A DNA stretch of 64,000 nucleotides. It comes from Siphonodentalium dalli. Lineage: Eukaryota > Mollusca > Scaphopoda > Gadilida > Siphonodentaliidae. Location of the stretch: NCBI GenBank assembly GCA_032622095.1, contig CP136061.1, positions 44,275,797 to 44,339,796 on the forward strand. Reading direction: 5' to 3'. The notes under the pieces were generated by a model. That model was given only the letters and a program-made list of their open reading frames with translations. It did no database searches and was not told where the DNA came from. A program made the position numbers and the translations under genes. Of the stretch, positions 1 through 10,044 are shown one piece after another (the stretch's first letter is position 1; every line of letters begins with the position of its first letter).

Positions 1-44
1 AAGCGGAACAAATTGGGAAGATGCAAAACTAGTAAGTTCAACTA

Positions 45-472
45 TGTGACCCGCCATATCAAATCCAGTCGTAAGTCGGGATTGTTTTACCCTGTGCCAA
101 TGCATTATCTTATATATGCGAGTCGACCATAGGTCGCCTCGCATATATAAGAGAATGCATTGGCCTAACAATTTTTTATCATTTTTTTTAAATAAATGTT
201 TCTTACAATTTTTAGGACATAAAATAAAAAACATCCATTACCCTGCAGGGAGACCCACACATATATGTTTGTCTGGGGCTCTGTATGGGTGAAATTATAA
301 AATTGTTAAAGAATACAAGAAAAAAATATTAAAATTGTAAAAAATTGTTAGGCCAATGCATTCTCTTATATATGCGAGGCGACCTATGGTCGACTCGCAT
401 ATATAAGAGAATGCATTGGCACAGGGTAAAAAAAATCCCGACTTACGACTGGATTTGATATGGCGGGTCACA
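45..472. mobile_element. MITE with long terminal inverted repeats and TA flanks
   Basis: The two ends are inverted copies for about 40 bp, starting TGTGACCCGCCATATCAAAT. A TA dinucleotide lies immediately outside each end (43-44 and 473-474), which fits a Tc1/mariner-type target duplication. Inside sit two 69-bp palindromic modules (96-164 and 352-420) in opposite orientation, so the element is a nested hairpin. No coding capacity is seen. The superfamily is inferred from the flanks only. Confidence 0.75.
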
Positions 473-584
473 TATGTTAGCCTGACATGATTTTCATAAT
501 ATTTCTCAATGCTTTGACCTTTTCCAATATGTTTACATTCAAGTTCTAACTAAACTTTGGTATCTTATTGAACTAAATTGGACT

Positions 585-1006
585 AAGGGTACGTTCATAC
601 ACTGGCAAGTTTGCACGGTATGGTTTGCAGGCATTTGTCGTAGAAACCGATATGGTGCCAGAATATGAACGGAAACAAGCATATATGATGCATCTGTACC
701 ACAGCTAACTACTTGCGAAGTGAAATATATGTAATTCTACCTGTCGCGATGCTACCGGAATTTTCCTGTAAACATTGCAGCATGCAATTATCTCGCAAGA
801 ATAACTCATACATGTATTTGAAGGCAAATTACAGTAGCACCATTATAAGTGGAACTACCTAAATTTTACTTATCATGTCGTTAGCTTTGGTAAAGATGCA
901 TGTTATATGCATGCTTCCGTTCATATTCTGGCACCATGTAGTTTTCTATGACGAACTGCCCGCAAAAACATACCATGCAAACTTGCCAGCGTATGAACGT
1001 ACCCTT
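585..1006. mobile_element. MITE with GGGTACGTTCATAC inverted ends
   Basis: The left end AAGGGTACGTTCATAC and its continuation through a GGCAAGTTTGCA motif recur inverted at the right end. A second inverted block (TGGTGCCAGAATATGAACGG near 653, inverse near 916) lies further in. The same terminus is used by the larger element at 1638-2902, so the two belong to one family. It is non-coding. Confidence 0.7.
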
Positions 1007-1138
1007 ATTTATCGATAATTACATTCAATGTATTTGATATGCGAAATCTCATTACGGGAGAGTTATTAGTAATGACAATTAGAACAAAGTCTATATATTG
1101 TTACGTGTACTTGTTGATGATAGTTTTGTATAGTCTTT

Positions 1139-1402
1139 ATAAACAAGCCTTGAAATAGGGTGTCTGTCATTTGCAGAATGAGGTCCCCAGAGGGTGAATT
1201 TAGTGATGCTACCCCGCATAGTGGGCTAGCATCACCAAATTCACCCTCTGTGAACCTCATTCTGCGCACACCTCAACAGAAGGAGGTTCACAGAGGGTGA
1301 ATTTGGTGATACTAGCCCGCTATGCGGGGTAGCATCACTAAATTCACCCTCTGGGGACCTCATTCTGCAAATGACAGACACGCTATTTCAAGGCTTGTTT
1401 AT
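1139..1402. mobile_element. Near-perfect palindromic (snap-back) element
   Basis: Almost the whole 264 bp folds on itself. The ends ATAAACAAGCCTTGAAATAG and the inverse match, followed by matching TGTCTGTCATTTGCAGAATG and AGAGGGTGAATTTAGTGATG blocks. Within each arm there is a smaller inverted repeat around GAGGTTCACAGAGGGTGAAT, so it is a palindrome of palindromes. No ORF of interest is present. It is probably a MITE or foldback element. Confidence 0.7.
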
Positions 1403-1637
1403 TAACAACAATACGTTATTTCGCATGAACCCACTTCGAATGTCTTGAGTCCTTCTGACGTCACGTAATACTTTGAAACAATAGAACGGATTGTGTCTAA
1501 CCTAAGCTTAAAGATACGGGCGGTGTTGGCGGTGGGTATGCTGTTAACATATTCACCTCTGTCAAAAACCGACATAAACAGAAAGAATAGTAAAATATAG
1601 ACAGATTTGTTCTTATACCATATATAAATATGGCACA

Positions 1638-2902
1638 AGGGTACGTTCATACGCTGGCAATATTGCACTGCAAACTGCAAAAATGCCAGCTGCAAAATTG
1701 CCAAAACGGATTAATTTCTGCACGCTGTCAACAAATCAGCGTAAGTAGTGATCAATGAACGACAGCCGTTTTGCGTGATTGATGAGCTGTTTGCAATATA
1801 TCAGAACACGGTGCGTGTTGGTATTCTTAGGCCAGTCAAAATAATGTCACTTGACATGTTGGAATGTGATATCGCCACGGCCAGCTCTCTCGATGGGATG
1901 CTGCTCATATATGAGTACAACAAACGTCACCTAGACAGGAGATGGTGCGTCCGCACTTGGCTCAACGAAGATAACCGACGAATTCAAATCTTCCCGGGTA
2001 TCATACCAAACTCCAAACTTGTCATTCCAATAATTTTAGTCACATACTCGTTGGTCTTCATGTTAAGCAAAACAATAAGTTAAGAAAAACGGGGGAGGGG
2101 ACGTGGTGCTTATGTTAAACAAAACAAAGAAATCAAATAAATAGTAATACAAGTTAATCAAAAGCACGCAATATATTGTTATTCAAATGGCATGAATAAT
2201 AATATACGCCCATATATGCTTTATCAATGCCAAAGACTAACATCCCATTATCCCTACTGTTAGACCACACCCAACCACCACGACGACACAACCAGTCACC
2301 TTTAAACCACTACAATTACATCGATATCGCAGTCTTGGTAGATGGTGTTGGCACGTATTCGAACCCCAGCTTGATCTGAATTGAGTGATATCTCAATGTG
2401 CCATTCTGATCGATACATGACCATTTCGATAACAATTGAGAATTTGTACACTGAAGTAAGCACATTTGAAACAATGCATGGATACTCATAGTGAGTCCTG
2501 CCACCACCTCCCCAATAGCTCCCACATTTATGACTCGGGAAGCATCACTTTTGGTACTATTTGTATCACGCCATATCATCATATCCTCATATAACGGAGA
2601 TGCACATGTATAATTATGTGTGCATGAGAATAACAGAGAACACACCCCGATCCCATTCGATAGTATCAAGGACGGTACAGACACAATCAAATATTGTTAG
2701 TGGCCTTGTGTTGTGGCCACCGGCAGAGAGGTATACACCCGTTATCATATACCACCGTTGATTGTTGACGACCAGCCACGACACAGCACAAGCTCGTCGG
2801 TAGCTGGCAAAAATGCCAGCTAACAAAACAAAACAAAACAACCTTTGCAGCTGGCATTTTTGCAGTTTGCAGTGCAATATTGCCAGCGTATGAACGTACC
2901 CT
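1638..2902 (+). mobile_element. 1.27-kb DNA transposon remnant, Harbinger-like candidate
   Basis: The terminal inverted repeats agree for about 52 bp, beginning AGGGTACGTTCATACGCTGG and running through a GCACTGCAAACTGC stretch. A plus-strand ORF at 1748-2083 (111 codons) contains RRWCVRTWLNEDNRR. This weakly resembles the RRWWVRPWL stretch near the N terminus of PIF/Harbinger nucleases. No DDE catalytic domain follows, so the element is non-autonomous at best. The ends are seen directly; the superfamily is an inference from that short motif. Confidence 0.55.
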
Positions 2903-4221
2903 AAACAGTATGTTATTACCACCCCCCCCCTTTGTTATGTAAACAAAAGCAAAAAACGTTACGTTTCCTGGCTTTTGTTTAGATCCGGATATGGTAAACA
3001 TAAAGAGCATTATATGTTAATGTTTTCCTGATATGGAAAAGATAAAGAGCGTTTATATCAGTTGGGTGTGATTAACCAATAGAATTGCGCCGTGTTATGT
3101 AAACATAAGTACAGTCTGTAACACGAGCAGGCTCTTGTTTACGTGCACCACGTCTTGACGACAATATACTATTTACTCACTGATTATGTTTGGCATATGA
3201 ACAAAACTATATATTTTAATATTCTTTCTGTTGATGGTGATTTGAACAAATATGAATATTTCTGCAACGAATGCCGCCCGTGCCTTTAAAGCTGCTCCAT
3301 GAGAGTTGACTCCATAGCGCTATCATTAGTACGTTTTATATACCAACAGTTCAGAACATATACGTATGTATACCATGATCACGTACAATACTATAGTATT
3401 AAAAGGATACTGTACGCCATTTTCAATAACGATCTAATATCGATATTATATAGAAAAATAAGTAATTTGAGTCGAAGATGTATTCTGTAAACGATCAGGT
3501 TAATAGGTTATCTTAAAATCAAAGTTAATAATTTGATATAAATTTAATTTATGGCTGGAGCCATAACATAAATTATGAATTTCCGTGTACAAGACGTAAT
3601 CAAATTAATTAACGGATAGTGGATTGGGCAACGCGTGGCACACATGGTCGTGTAAACAATTGTATTGATACCGGCGTAAACTCAAACCACTCACTGGCTG
3701 GTGACTATATATACAATAACTTAAATGAGTATATGGGACTAGTATAGATGCATATAACATTTATTTGATACATTTGCTTGAAAACTGAACAATAATTTGT
3801 ATTTTCGCATTCCGGCTAATCTGCCATCCATAACATTACTTCGTACTCAACAGACTTTCAAATAAAGGAAATGTGGTAACCTTATTCTAGGACTCTGCAG
3901 AGACTATAGAAACCAACAACAACATTTGAGTACAGTATCCCGTCAACGGTCATTGTGGAAAAGAAGTGTTTTAATCGCCAATGTGGGTATAAAGGCACAC
4001 TATGGGTATAATCGTTTACAATGCGATTCGAACGGGGAAGTGATACATGTATAGCAATTGTAGAGACTACAATGTCGCGTTACAGTAACACCTGTAATAA
4101 TCATTCCGTGGCAAAATATATTTCCGTTGACACGTTCATAAACAAAACGTTAGTTATACTTTCATAAATATGTGATATTATGTGACATCTGTGATATTAT
4201 GTGACCAAAATATTTTATCAT
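2903..4221. other. Unannotated AT-rich intergenic or intronic DNA
   Basis: Nothing could be supported here. There is a run of ten or so C at about 2922 and short ORFs without coding character. No splice-flanked domain exon was recognised on either strand. Confidence 0.5.
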
Positions 4222-4458
4222 AAATTTCAATGACTGTAGCTTCCTGAAATGTTGCGAAAACCCTGTGCCAATTCATTCTCTTATATATGTGAGCCTCCTA
4301 ACCATATTTATCTTGACCTTGTAAACATTAAATATCCTGTGACATTGCTTATCTTATATATGCGAGTCTCCCATGGGGAGCTTCGCATATATAAGATAAT
4401 GCATTGGCACATGATATTTAATGCTGCACCAGCGCAGTTCCCGTTATGAAACGGATAA
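4222..4458. mobile_element. Degenerate palindromic-module MITE
   Basis: It contains the CCCTGTGCCAATTCATTCTC and CATATATAAGATAATGCATT arms of the palindromic module seen elsewhere. The left GTAGCTTCCTGAAAT and right GCTGCACCAGCGCAG blocks match the intact TTAA-flanked copies at 4718 and 5515. The outer TTAA signals are eroded. Non-coding. Confidence 0.55.
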
Positions 4459-4717
4459 AGGGTGTCTAATTTTTCGTTTCCCGAATATTAAAGAGCGTGG
4501 TTAATTATGATATTTTGTACACGTTCTCAATACGGAGCTGGTGGGTGTTTTTGTGGAATCTCGCGTTGCCTGACCCATAAGAATGATGGTGATTACAAGT
4601 TTTTTTCATTTGCCAGCTAAACGCTGGAAATTGGCTTTGGAAATAGTGACATTAAGTTCACAACGTTCACTAGATTATACGACAAAAAATGCAAAAAAAT
4701 AGTATTAGTCAGTATCC

Positions 4718-4984
4718 TTAACCCTTTCACGACGGGAGCCGCGCTGATGCAGCATTAAATATCGTGTGTCAGTACATTTTCTTATATATGCGAATCTCCC
4801 ACATCGAGCCTCGCATATATAAGATAATGCACTGGCTTTACATGTGGGTCAATGGAAATATTGTTAGGCCAATCTATTTTCTTATATATGCGAGGCCCAC
4901 TATGGGAGGCTAGCATATATTATAGAATACATTGGCACAGGGTTTTCACAAAATTTCAGAAAGCTCCGATCATGGAAAGGTTAA
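4718..4984. mobile_element. piggyBac-type MITE flanked by TTAA
   Basis: The element runs TTAACCCTTTCACGACGGGA to a right end of CATGGAAAGGTTAA, so TTAA lies at both boundaries. That is the target duplication typical of piggyBac elements. Two TATATATGCGA palindromic modules lie inside, separated by a short spacer. Non-coding. A 259-bp stretch before it (4459-4717) shows nothing recognisable. Confidence 0.7.
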
Positions 4985-5514
4985 AAGCCAGTGGTAATTT
5001 TATCAGTTGGAACTCCGATTCAGAAATTATTTCTAGGGGGTCTTTCCCGAGATGACGTCATAAATTGTTTCCTAATGTATGTGAGAATCGTAGTCTTTAG
5101 TAGTGTCTATTAAAACAACTGAATGCGAACGAATAATCAGTTATAAATATTGTTGACTGATAAAAACTCGAAGATAATTCCTCCTAAATTGTGATGAGTA
5201 TAAGTAATTATGACTTTGTCGCCTGTATTCTGTAATATACACTTTTTTTATTTTCGCTATATATGCGTGGGAAAATTATCAACAAATCATTGACGTCCGA
5301 TCTCGCAATTTAAATATAACCAATCAGTATAAGCTGTGGTGTAATTGTTATCAGCATTTAACGAGACTGGATTCCCCCCTGCAATGAGCTTTTGCGTCCA
5401 ATTAAATAGTGCACAGTCTGAGACATGGCCAATGGGATGAAGGGAATCAGTCCAAAAATCAAATTTGAATCGCAGTTCCAAAAACGTAACTGTAATAGGA
5501 TTATCGTCGGCGTT

Positions 5515-5775
5515 TTAACCTGTAATTACTGGGGCTGCGCTGGTGCAGCATTGATGATCATGTGCCAGTGCATTCTCTTATATATGCGAGTCTCCCTTAC
5601 TGAGCCTCGTATATATCAGAAAATGAACTGGCTTACAAGGTCAAGGTAAATATTGTTAGGCCAATTCTCTTATATATGCAAGGCTCCCTATGATGGTAGA
5701 CTCCCATATATAAGAGAATGAGTTGGCATAGGGTTTTCGCAAAATTACAGGAAGCTTCAGTCATGGAAGGGTTAA
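5515..5775. mobile_element. piggyBac-type MITE flanked by TTAA
   Basis: TTAA is present at 5515-5518 and 5772-5775. The interior matches the 4718-4984 element, including the GGTGCAGCAT block, two palindromic modules, and the right end AGTCATGGAAGGGTTAA. The left end has drifted. It ends 68 bp before the first visible exon of the receptor gene. The interval 4985-5514 between the two MITEs shows no supportable feature. Confidence 0.68.
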
Positions 5776-5843
5776 TGAAACTGATGTTTAGATTAATGTT
5801 TGGAGATTATATGTCAACTTATACTTACGATTTCACTTTTCAG

Positions 5844-5948
5844 AAGTAAACACCGAGGTTCAGTTGCCAACCTGTGAGAACGGAGGATCAAGAGTAGGAA
5901 GTGTGTGTGAATGTCGAACCGGGTTCACTGGGCAAGTCTGTGAGATAG
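5844..5948 (+). CDS. Exon encoding divergent EGF-like repeat 1
   Basis: The acceptor is TTTTCAG and the donor GTACAT. The exon is 105 nt, phase 1-1, and reads VNTEVQLPTCENGG, then SVCECRTGFTGQVCEI. The GFTG turn and the C-x-C...C ending are typical of EGF repeats. Only four of the usual six cysteines are present: C1 and C3, which pair with each other in canonical EGF domains, are both missing. The remaining cysteines still allow the 2-4 and 5-6 disulfides. This is the first exon I can recognise, not necessarily the first exon of the gene. Confidence 0.8.
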
Positions 5949-5962
5949 GTACATAAATTGGT

Positions 5963-6161
5963 TGATCCTCTTTCTTTATTTCTGGTTTGTGGAGGGGTCC
6001 GATTTGTTTTGAAAGAGCTATGTGCACTCTCCTCCAACCCACGTTAGTAATTTTAGAGGGGATTATTTTGATCTACTTTCTTTATTTCTGGTTTGGGAAC
6101 GGATCCGGGGGGTTTGAAAGAGCTGTGTGCACTCTCCTTCAACCCACGTTGGTAATTTCAC
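5963..6161. repeat. Intronic tandem duplication, two copies of about 93 bp
   Basis: Intron 5949-6655 begins with two adjacent similar copies (about 5963-6055 and 6069-6161). They share TTTCTTTATTTCTGGTTTG and GTGCACTCTCCTYCAACCCA. They differ at several positions, so the duplication is not recent. The rest of the intron has no recognisable feature. Confidence 0.7.
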
Positions 6162-6655
6162 TCTCACACATATCAGTCCATTGTAAATTCAGAAGACGTG
6201 ATGCTATAATATTTATAGTAAACTATACATTTTTTCTGAAATGTAAATTGCATTTGGAAAACCAAGGGAAATAATTCATGAGTCCAAACTAGGGGATATG
6301 TTTCTGAGCAAAAAACATACAAATTAATTTATAAAAACTCAGGTGAAACTGAAGGCTAATATCAAGCACGCGCTCTGGTCTGTTACATGTAGTTCAAGTA
6401 GATTAATTTTGTTAGGAAATTTGTGTTTGTCTTCTAAACAAGGAAGTGTCATATTGGAAGAATTTGCAATGAATCCACTAGTTTGAAAATAATGATTTGT
6501 TTATCGAAGATTAATTTTTGAAAACAAATACCATGGTTACTAATAATTAATAATCATGTACGAAGTATTTATTGTTTTACCAGGTCAAAAAGTCTAAAGA
6601 CTGTATGTGATGTTTGATGGTCATGATGATGAGTATGAGTTTTTATTTATTTTAG

Positions 6656-6760
6656 TAAATTGCCCGGCACCATGCCTTAACGGAGGTAAATGCCATAACA
6701 CTCAGCCAGCCCCGGTGTGTGTTTGTCTGCGTGGATTCCAAGGCAGCCAATGTCAGAATC
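6656..6760 (+). CDS. Exon encoding EGF-like repeat 2
   Basis: The acceptor is TTTTAG and the donor GTAAGT. The exon is 105 nt and phase 1-1. It translates as NCPAPCLNGGKC, then HNTQPAPVCVCLRGFQGSQC. All six cysteines are present in the order C-x3-C-x4-C-x8-C-x-C-x8-C, with the usual GG before C3 and a GFQG turn. I see no calcium-binding D-x-D/N-E signature, so it is probably a non-calcium EGF repeat. The exon is the same size as EGF exon 1, which suggests tandem exon duplication. Confidence 0.88.
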
Positions 6761-7309
6761 GTAAGTAGATATGTTGATCCTTTGTAAACTGTTGTTGTAT
6801 AAATTATTTATTCATTAAACAATTAAATGAATAGGACCCAAAGCTCAGGCACAGCCTCTTTTATTGGGTCCAAACATAAAAATGAAACTAGACGAAACAG
6901 GACCCATAATAATTCAATGGTGAACATATCCTGTATAATGGGAATTCCTAATAATCATGAAACATCAGTAAAATACTAAATAAAATATGGTTGTCCTGAA
7001 AAAAAAAATATGTTCTATACTATACTTAGTTCCCTTATCAAATGTTCAGATAGTATGTTCAACAAACGGACATTGTTGGCTTATTATTTGAACACTTCCC
7101 ATCAATGAATATGAATCCTTCTGCAATTGGATTATCTCTTCGTCTTATGTCGTCTGCTAACCTTTCCTGCTTGAATAATAGGCCATTCAAATGTATACTT
7201 TTATAACTGGGTGGGGAAATCCATTCAGTAAAGAACATGCCGGCTTAATTTGGATCCAAACCAACAAACATGACGTCATGGTATTCCTTGTCCAGTTCTC
7301 AGTGTTCGA

Positions 7310-7480
7310 ATCCAAACATGACTGGAACTTTCTGCAATTTTGCGAAACCCTGTGCCAATGCATTCTCTTATATATGCGAGACTCCCATACGGAGCCTCGC
7401 ACATGTAAGAGAATATATTCGCCTAACAATATTTACCTTGACATTCACTGTGGAAATATCCCGTAAAACTTCACGGCATG
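7310..7480. mobile_element. Palindromic-module MITE fragment in an intron
   Basis: The sequence has GCGAAACCCTGTGCCAATGC followed by a TATATATGCGAG palindrome and a CTAACAATATTTACCTTGAC tail. The same blocks occur in the TTAA MITEs of this window. Outer TTAA sites are not visible, so only a central fragment or a single module survives. Confidence 0.55.
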
Positions 7481-7554
7481 AAGTGCCGGCAGCTAGGGTT
7501 CCGTGTGAACCAGCCTGAACTGTTTACGGTAAATCCGTTTATGTAATTGAACGG

Positions 7555-7945
7555 TAAATTCCTACAGTAAACAGGGGGGGTCGGAAAAAAATTGCAACAT
7601 ATAGGGCCTAGGGGGGGGGGGTGGGTCCCCCGCGGCCGGACCATTTTTAAAAAATCCACTTTTTGTCATTTTTTCACCGATACAAGAAATTTGAGTTTTG
7701 CTATGTCTTCAGTGGCCACGTAATAGGTATAAGATATTGATTTTATTTGCTTTGAAACTCATTTTTTCTGTTTTCATTTTAGTGGGCGTGGCACCTAAAA
7801 ATGGAAAAAAATTGCAAAAAAAAAATCCAAATATTTGTTTTTATTCTTTTTGTTTTTTTTTGTGTAGTCCAAGGGTAACTAAGGCCATTTTTCAGCGTGA
7901 TAGGTTTTTACTTTTGACTGACCCCCCCCCCCCCCTGCAGTAAAT
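7555..7945. mobile_element. G-run-ended dispersed element, candidate
   Basis: The left side has ACAGTAAACAGGGGGGGTCGG followed by AAAAAAATTGCAA. The right side has CCCCCCC then TGCAGTAAATTG, an approximate inverse. The G-run plus TCGGAAAAAAATT signature also occurs at 10060 and 21950, so it is a dispersed repeat. The exact ends are uncertain. It lies in intron 6761-8172, whose remaining sequence shows only weakly repetitive AT-rich DNA. Confidence 0.4.
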
Positions 7946-8172
7946 TGTATTATTTCCCAGCAAATATATTTCGGCACGATCTCTGGTATAACAGCATCAG
8001 TTTGGCCTACCATCATCTTAGCAATATAACATGAGCCAACATAACCATAGCAAATTAGCAGGACCACTTGACCAGGGGTGATTACTGGCCACTGAAGAAT
8101 ACATGCAGAGTGGAAAGGTCACGAATCTATCATCCTACGCATGCAAGAAATAACATTTAATGTGTATTTCAG

Positions 8173-8271
8173 CCGTGTGTAACTGCCAAAATGAAGGGAA
8201 GTGTGTCAACAACTACAACGTGCCAACCTGTCTTTGTCGTGAAGGTTTTACAGGAGATAAATGCCAGTATG
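8173..8271 (+). CDS. Exon encoding EGF-like repeat 3
   Basis: The acceptor is TATTTCAG and the donor GTAAGC. The exon is 99 nt and phase 1-1. It translates as VCNCQNEGKCVNNYNVPTC, then LCREGFTGDKCQYG. It has six cysteines with tight C1-x-C2 spacing, a GFTG turn and the terminal C. It is the most canonical of the three repeats after EGF2. The following intron (8272-9283) is AT-rich with no recognisable feature. Confidence 0.88.
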
Positions 8272-9283
8272 GTAAGCAAATGCACGTTAGAGCTAAAATT
8301 CAAAAGTATATAATATTAAAAAGTAGGATACAAGCCAGATTATGCACATACCTGAGTTTTATAGCCAATGTTATACTTTTGTGACCTTATACAAACATGC
8401 TAAGAGAAAAAAATCAAAATCAAAATCAAATGGTGTAAATATCCAATTTAACCGTGCCAAAACTTACTTTTATGAGGGGGTGGGGTCATCAGACACATTA
8501 CCATTAATAATGGCAATAACTACTTTATTTACATATACACATTCATATGCATTGCATGTTGTACTTATAACTGTGTCAGCATACTACATTTACCATTCAT
8601 TATTTCATATGTGGATCATGATAATCACTGCCAAATCCTGCCATAACCATTCTCCATTCCATCTTCCGACTGTGAACACTGTACACTATTTAATTGGAAG
8701 TAATTATTGATTCAATGGTTATTCCCAGAATCAAATTTTTAAATTCTAATAGAGCAACCTTATTCGGGAAGATGTGGCCCAACCGCATTTTATTTTGTTT
8801 TTATGTTTGACATAATTTTATTCTTATGGATTTTCTTTTCTTCTGCAATATTGAGATTTGATTAATTTTCAATATCTTCGTATAAAATGCAATACACACA
8901 ATGCTTTGTCAGAGAACCGCTAACTCTGAGACGTTTAAAAGTATTTGAATTTTTAATAAAAAAAAATTCTGAAAATTTCCTTGAAAACCACGTAAAAAAC
9001 ATGTTAGATTATTATTATTCACATCAAATATTTTATTTTTTTTGTGCCCACTCGTTGTTGAGACCTTACCAAAATGTACATTGTAAATAATACCCTCCTG
9101 AATTATAGTCCAGATTTTCACAGCATTACTGTGCCCCATATTTAAACAGAAAGACCCTCCAAACAACATAAAATTTTAGCAGAACAAGTTAATCAGATAA
9201 CACAATGAAAACATCATCCATTCTGTGTACACTTAGAAGTTGAACGTAAATCTCGAGTTTAGTATATTCCTCTTATCGTTTAG

Positions 9284-9628
9284 TTGAGCATGATGGTACC
9301 TGTCCACAACCCTCTACGACAAGTTGCTATAAGACCAATTCAAGTTGCACACATGACAGCGACTGCCGCGATGAGGAGAAATGTTGCGGGAACTCGTGTG
9401 GTAGAAATATGTGCATGGCACCAGTCGAGCAGACCTGTCGCTACAAAGATTCGGTGGCACGTATCGGGGAAGCATTCAAGCCTTCTCCATGTGAACATTG
9501 CGTGTGCTTCACTCCGAATTCGAACAGTACCAACGGCGGCGCAAGATGTGCAACGATTGATTGCTTCGATATAACTGGCTGCGAGAGGACTGTTCTCGGA
9601 GAAGGCAAATGTTGTCCTAGATGTATTG
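9284..9628 (+). CDS. Exon encoding WAP domain followed by VWC domain
   Basis: The acceptor is CGTTTAG and the donor GTGAGT. The exon is 345 nt (115 codons) and phase 1-1. Residues 5-44 or so hold eight cysteines, including SDCRDEEKCCGNSCGRNMC. This is the four-disulfide WAP pattern with its CC pair. From TCRYKDSVARIGEAF onward there are ten cysteines with C-x2-C-x-C (CEHCVC), C-x4-C (CATIDC) and a terminal CCPRC, as in von Willebrand factor type C domains. WAP domains often inhibit proteases, and VWC domains often bind growth factors or matrix; which applies here is not known. Finding both in one exon means they shuffle as a unit. Confidence 0.87.
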
Positions 9629-9647
9629 GTGAGTATAGTTCACGGTA

Positions 9648-9806
9648 GATCATGCCATGAATATCTACTATGGCTAACGCTCGTAGATCATGCCATGAAT
9701 CTCTACTATGGCTAACGCTCGTAGATCATGCCATGAATATCTACTATGGCTAACGCTCGTAGATCATGCCATGAATATCTACTATGGCTAACGCTCGTAG
9801 AGATCA
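9648..9806 (+). repeat. 38-bp minisatellite, about four units
   Basis: Four near-identical units contain GTAGATCATGCCATGAAT followed by CTACTATGGCTAACGCTC. They begin 20 bp after the donor of the WAP-VWC exon. The reverse complement of this unit forms the array at 11592-11825, so the two arrays are inverted relative to each other. Confidence 0.9.
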
Positions 9807-10044
9807 TATTCAACCAGTACAACACCTGGGAAGTTTTTGAAGTTTTGACAGGTAACCTTATAACATCGAAAAAATAACACAGGGAATATATTTCTTTGTT
9901 TTTATCTCGTTCTTAAAAATGTACTTCACTGTAGCTGAAGGTCCCAACTCGAAATTTCACGATTTATAAGTGACTTTGTGAGCGATTTTGGTTTGCGTTT
10001 CTTACAATTATGGAATTTTTCTTGGGCAATTAGTTGACAGTTTA

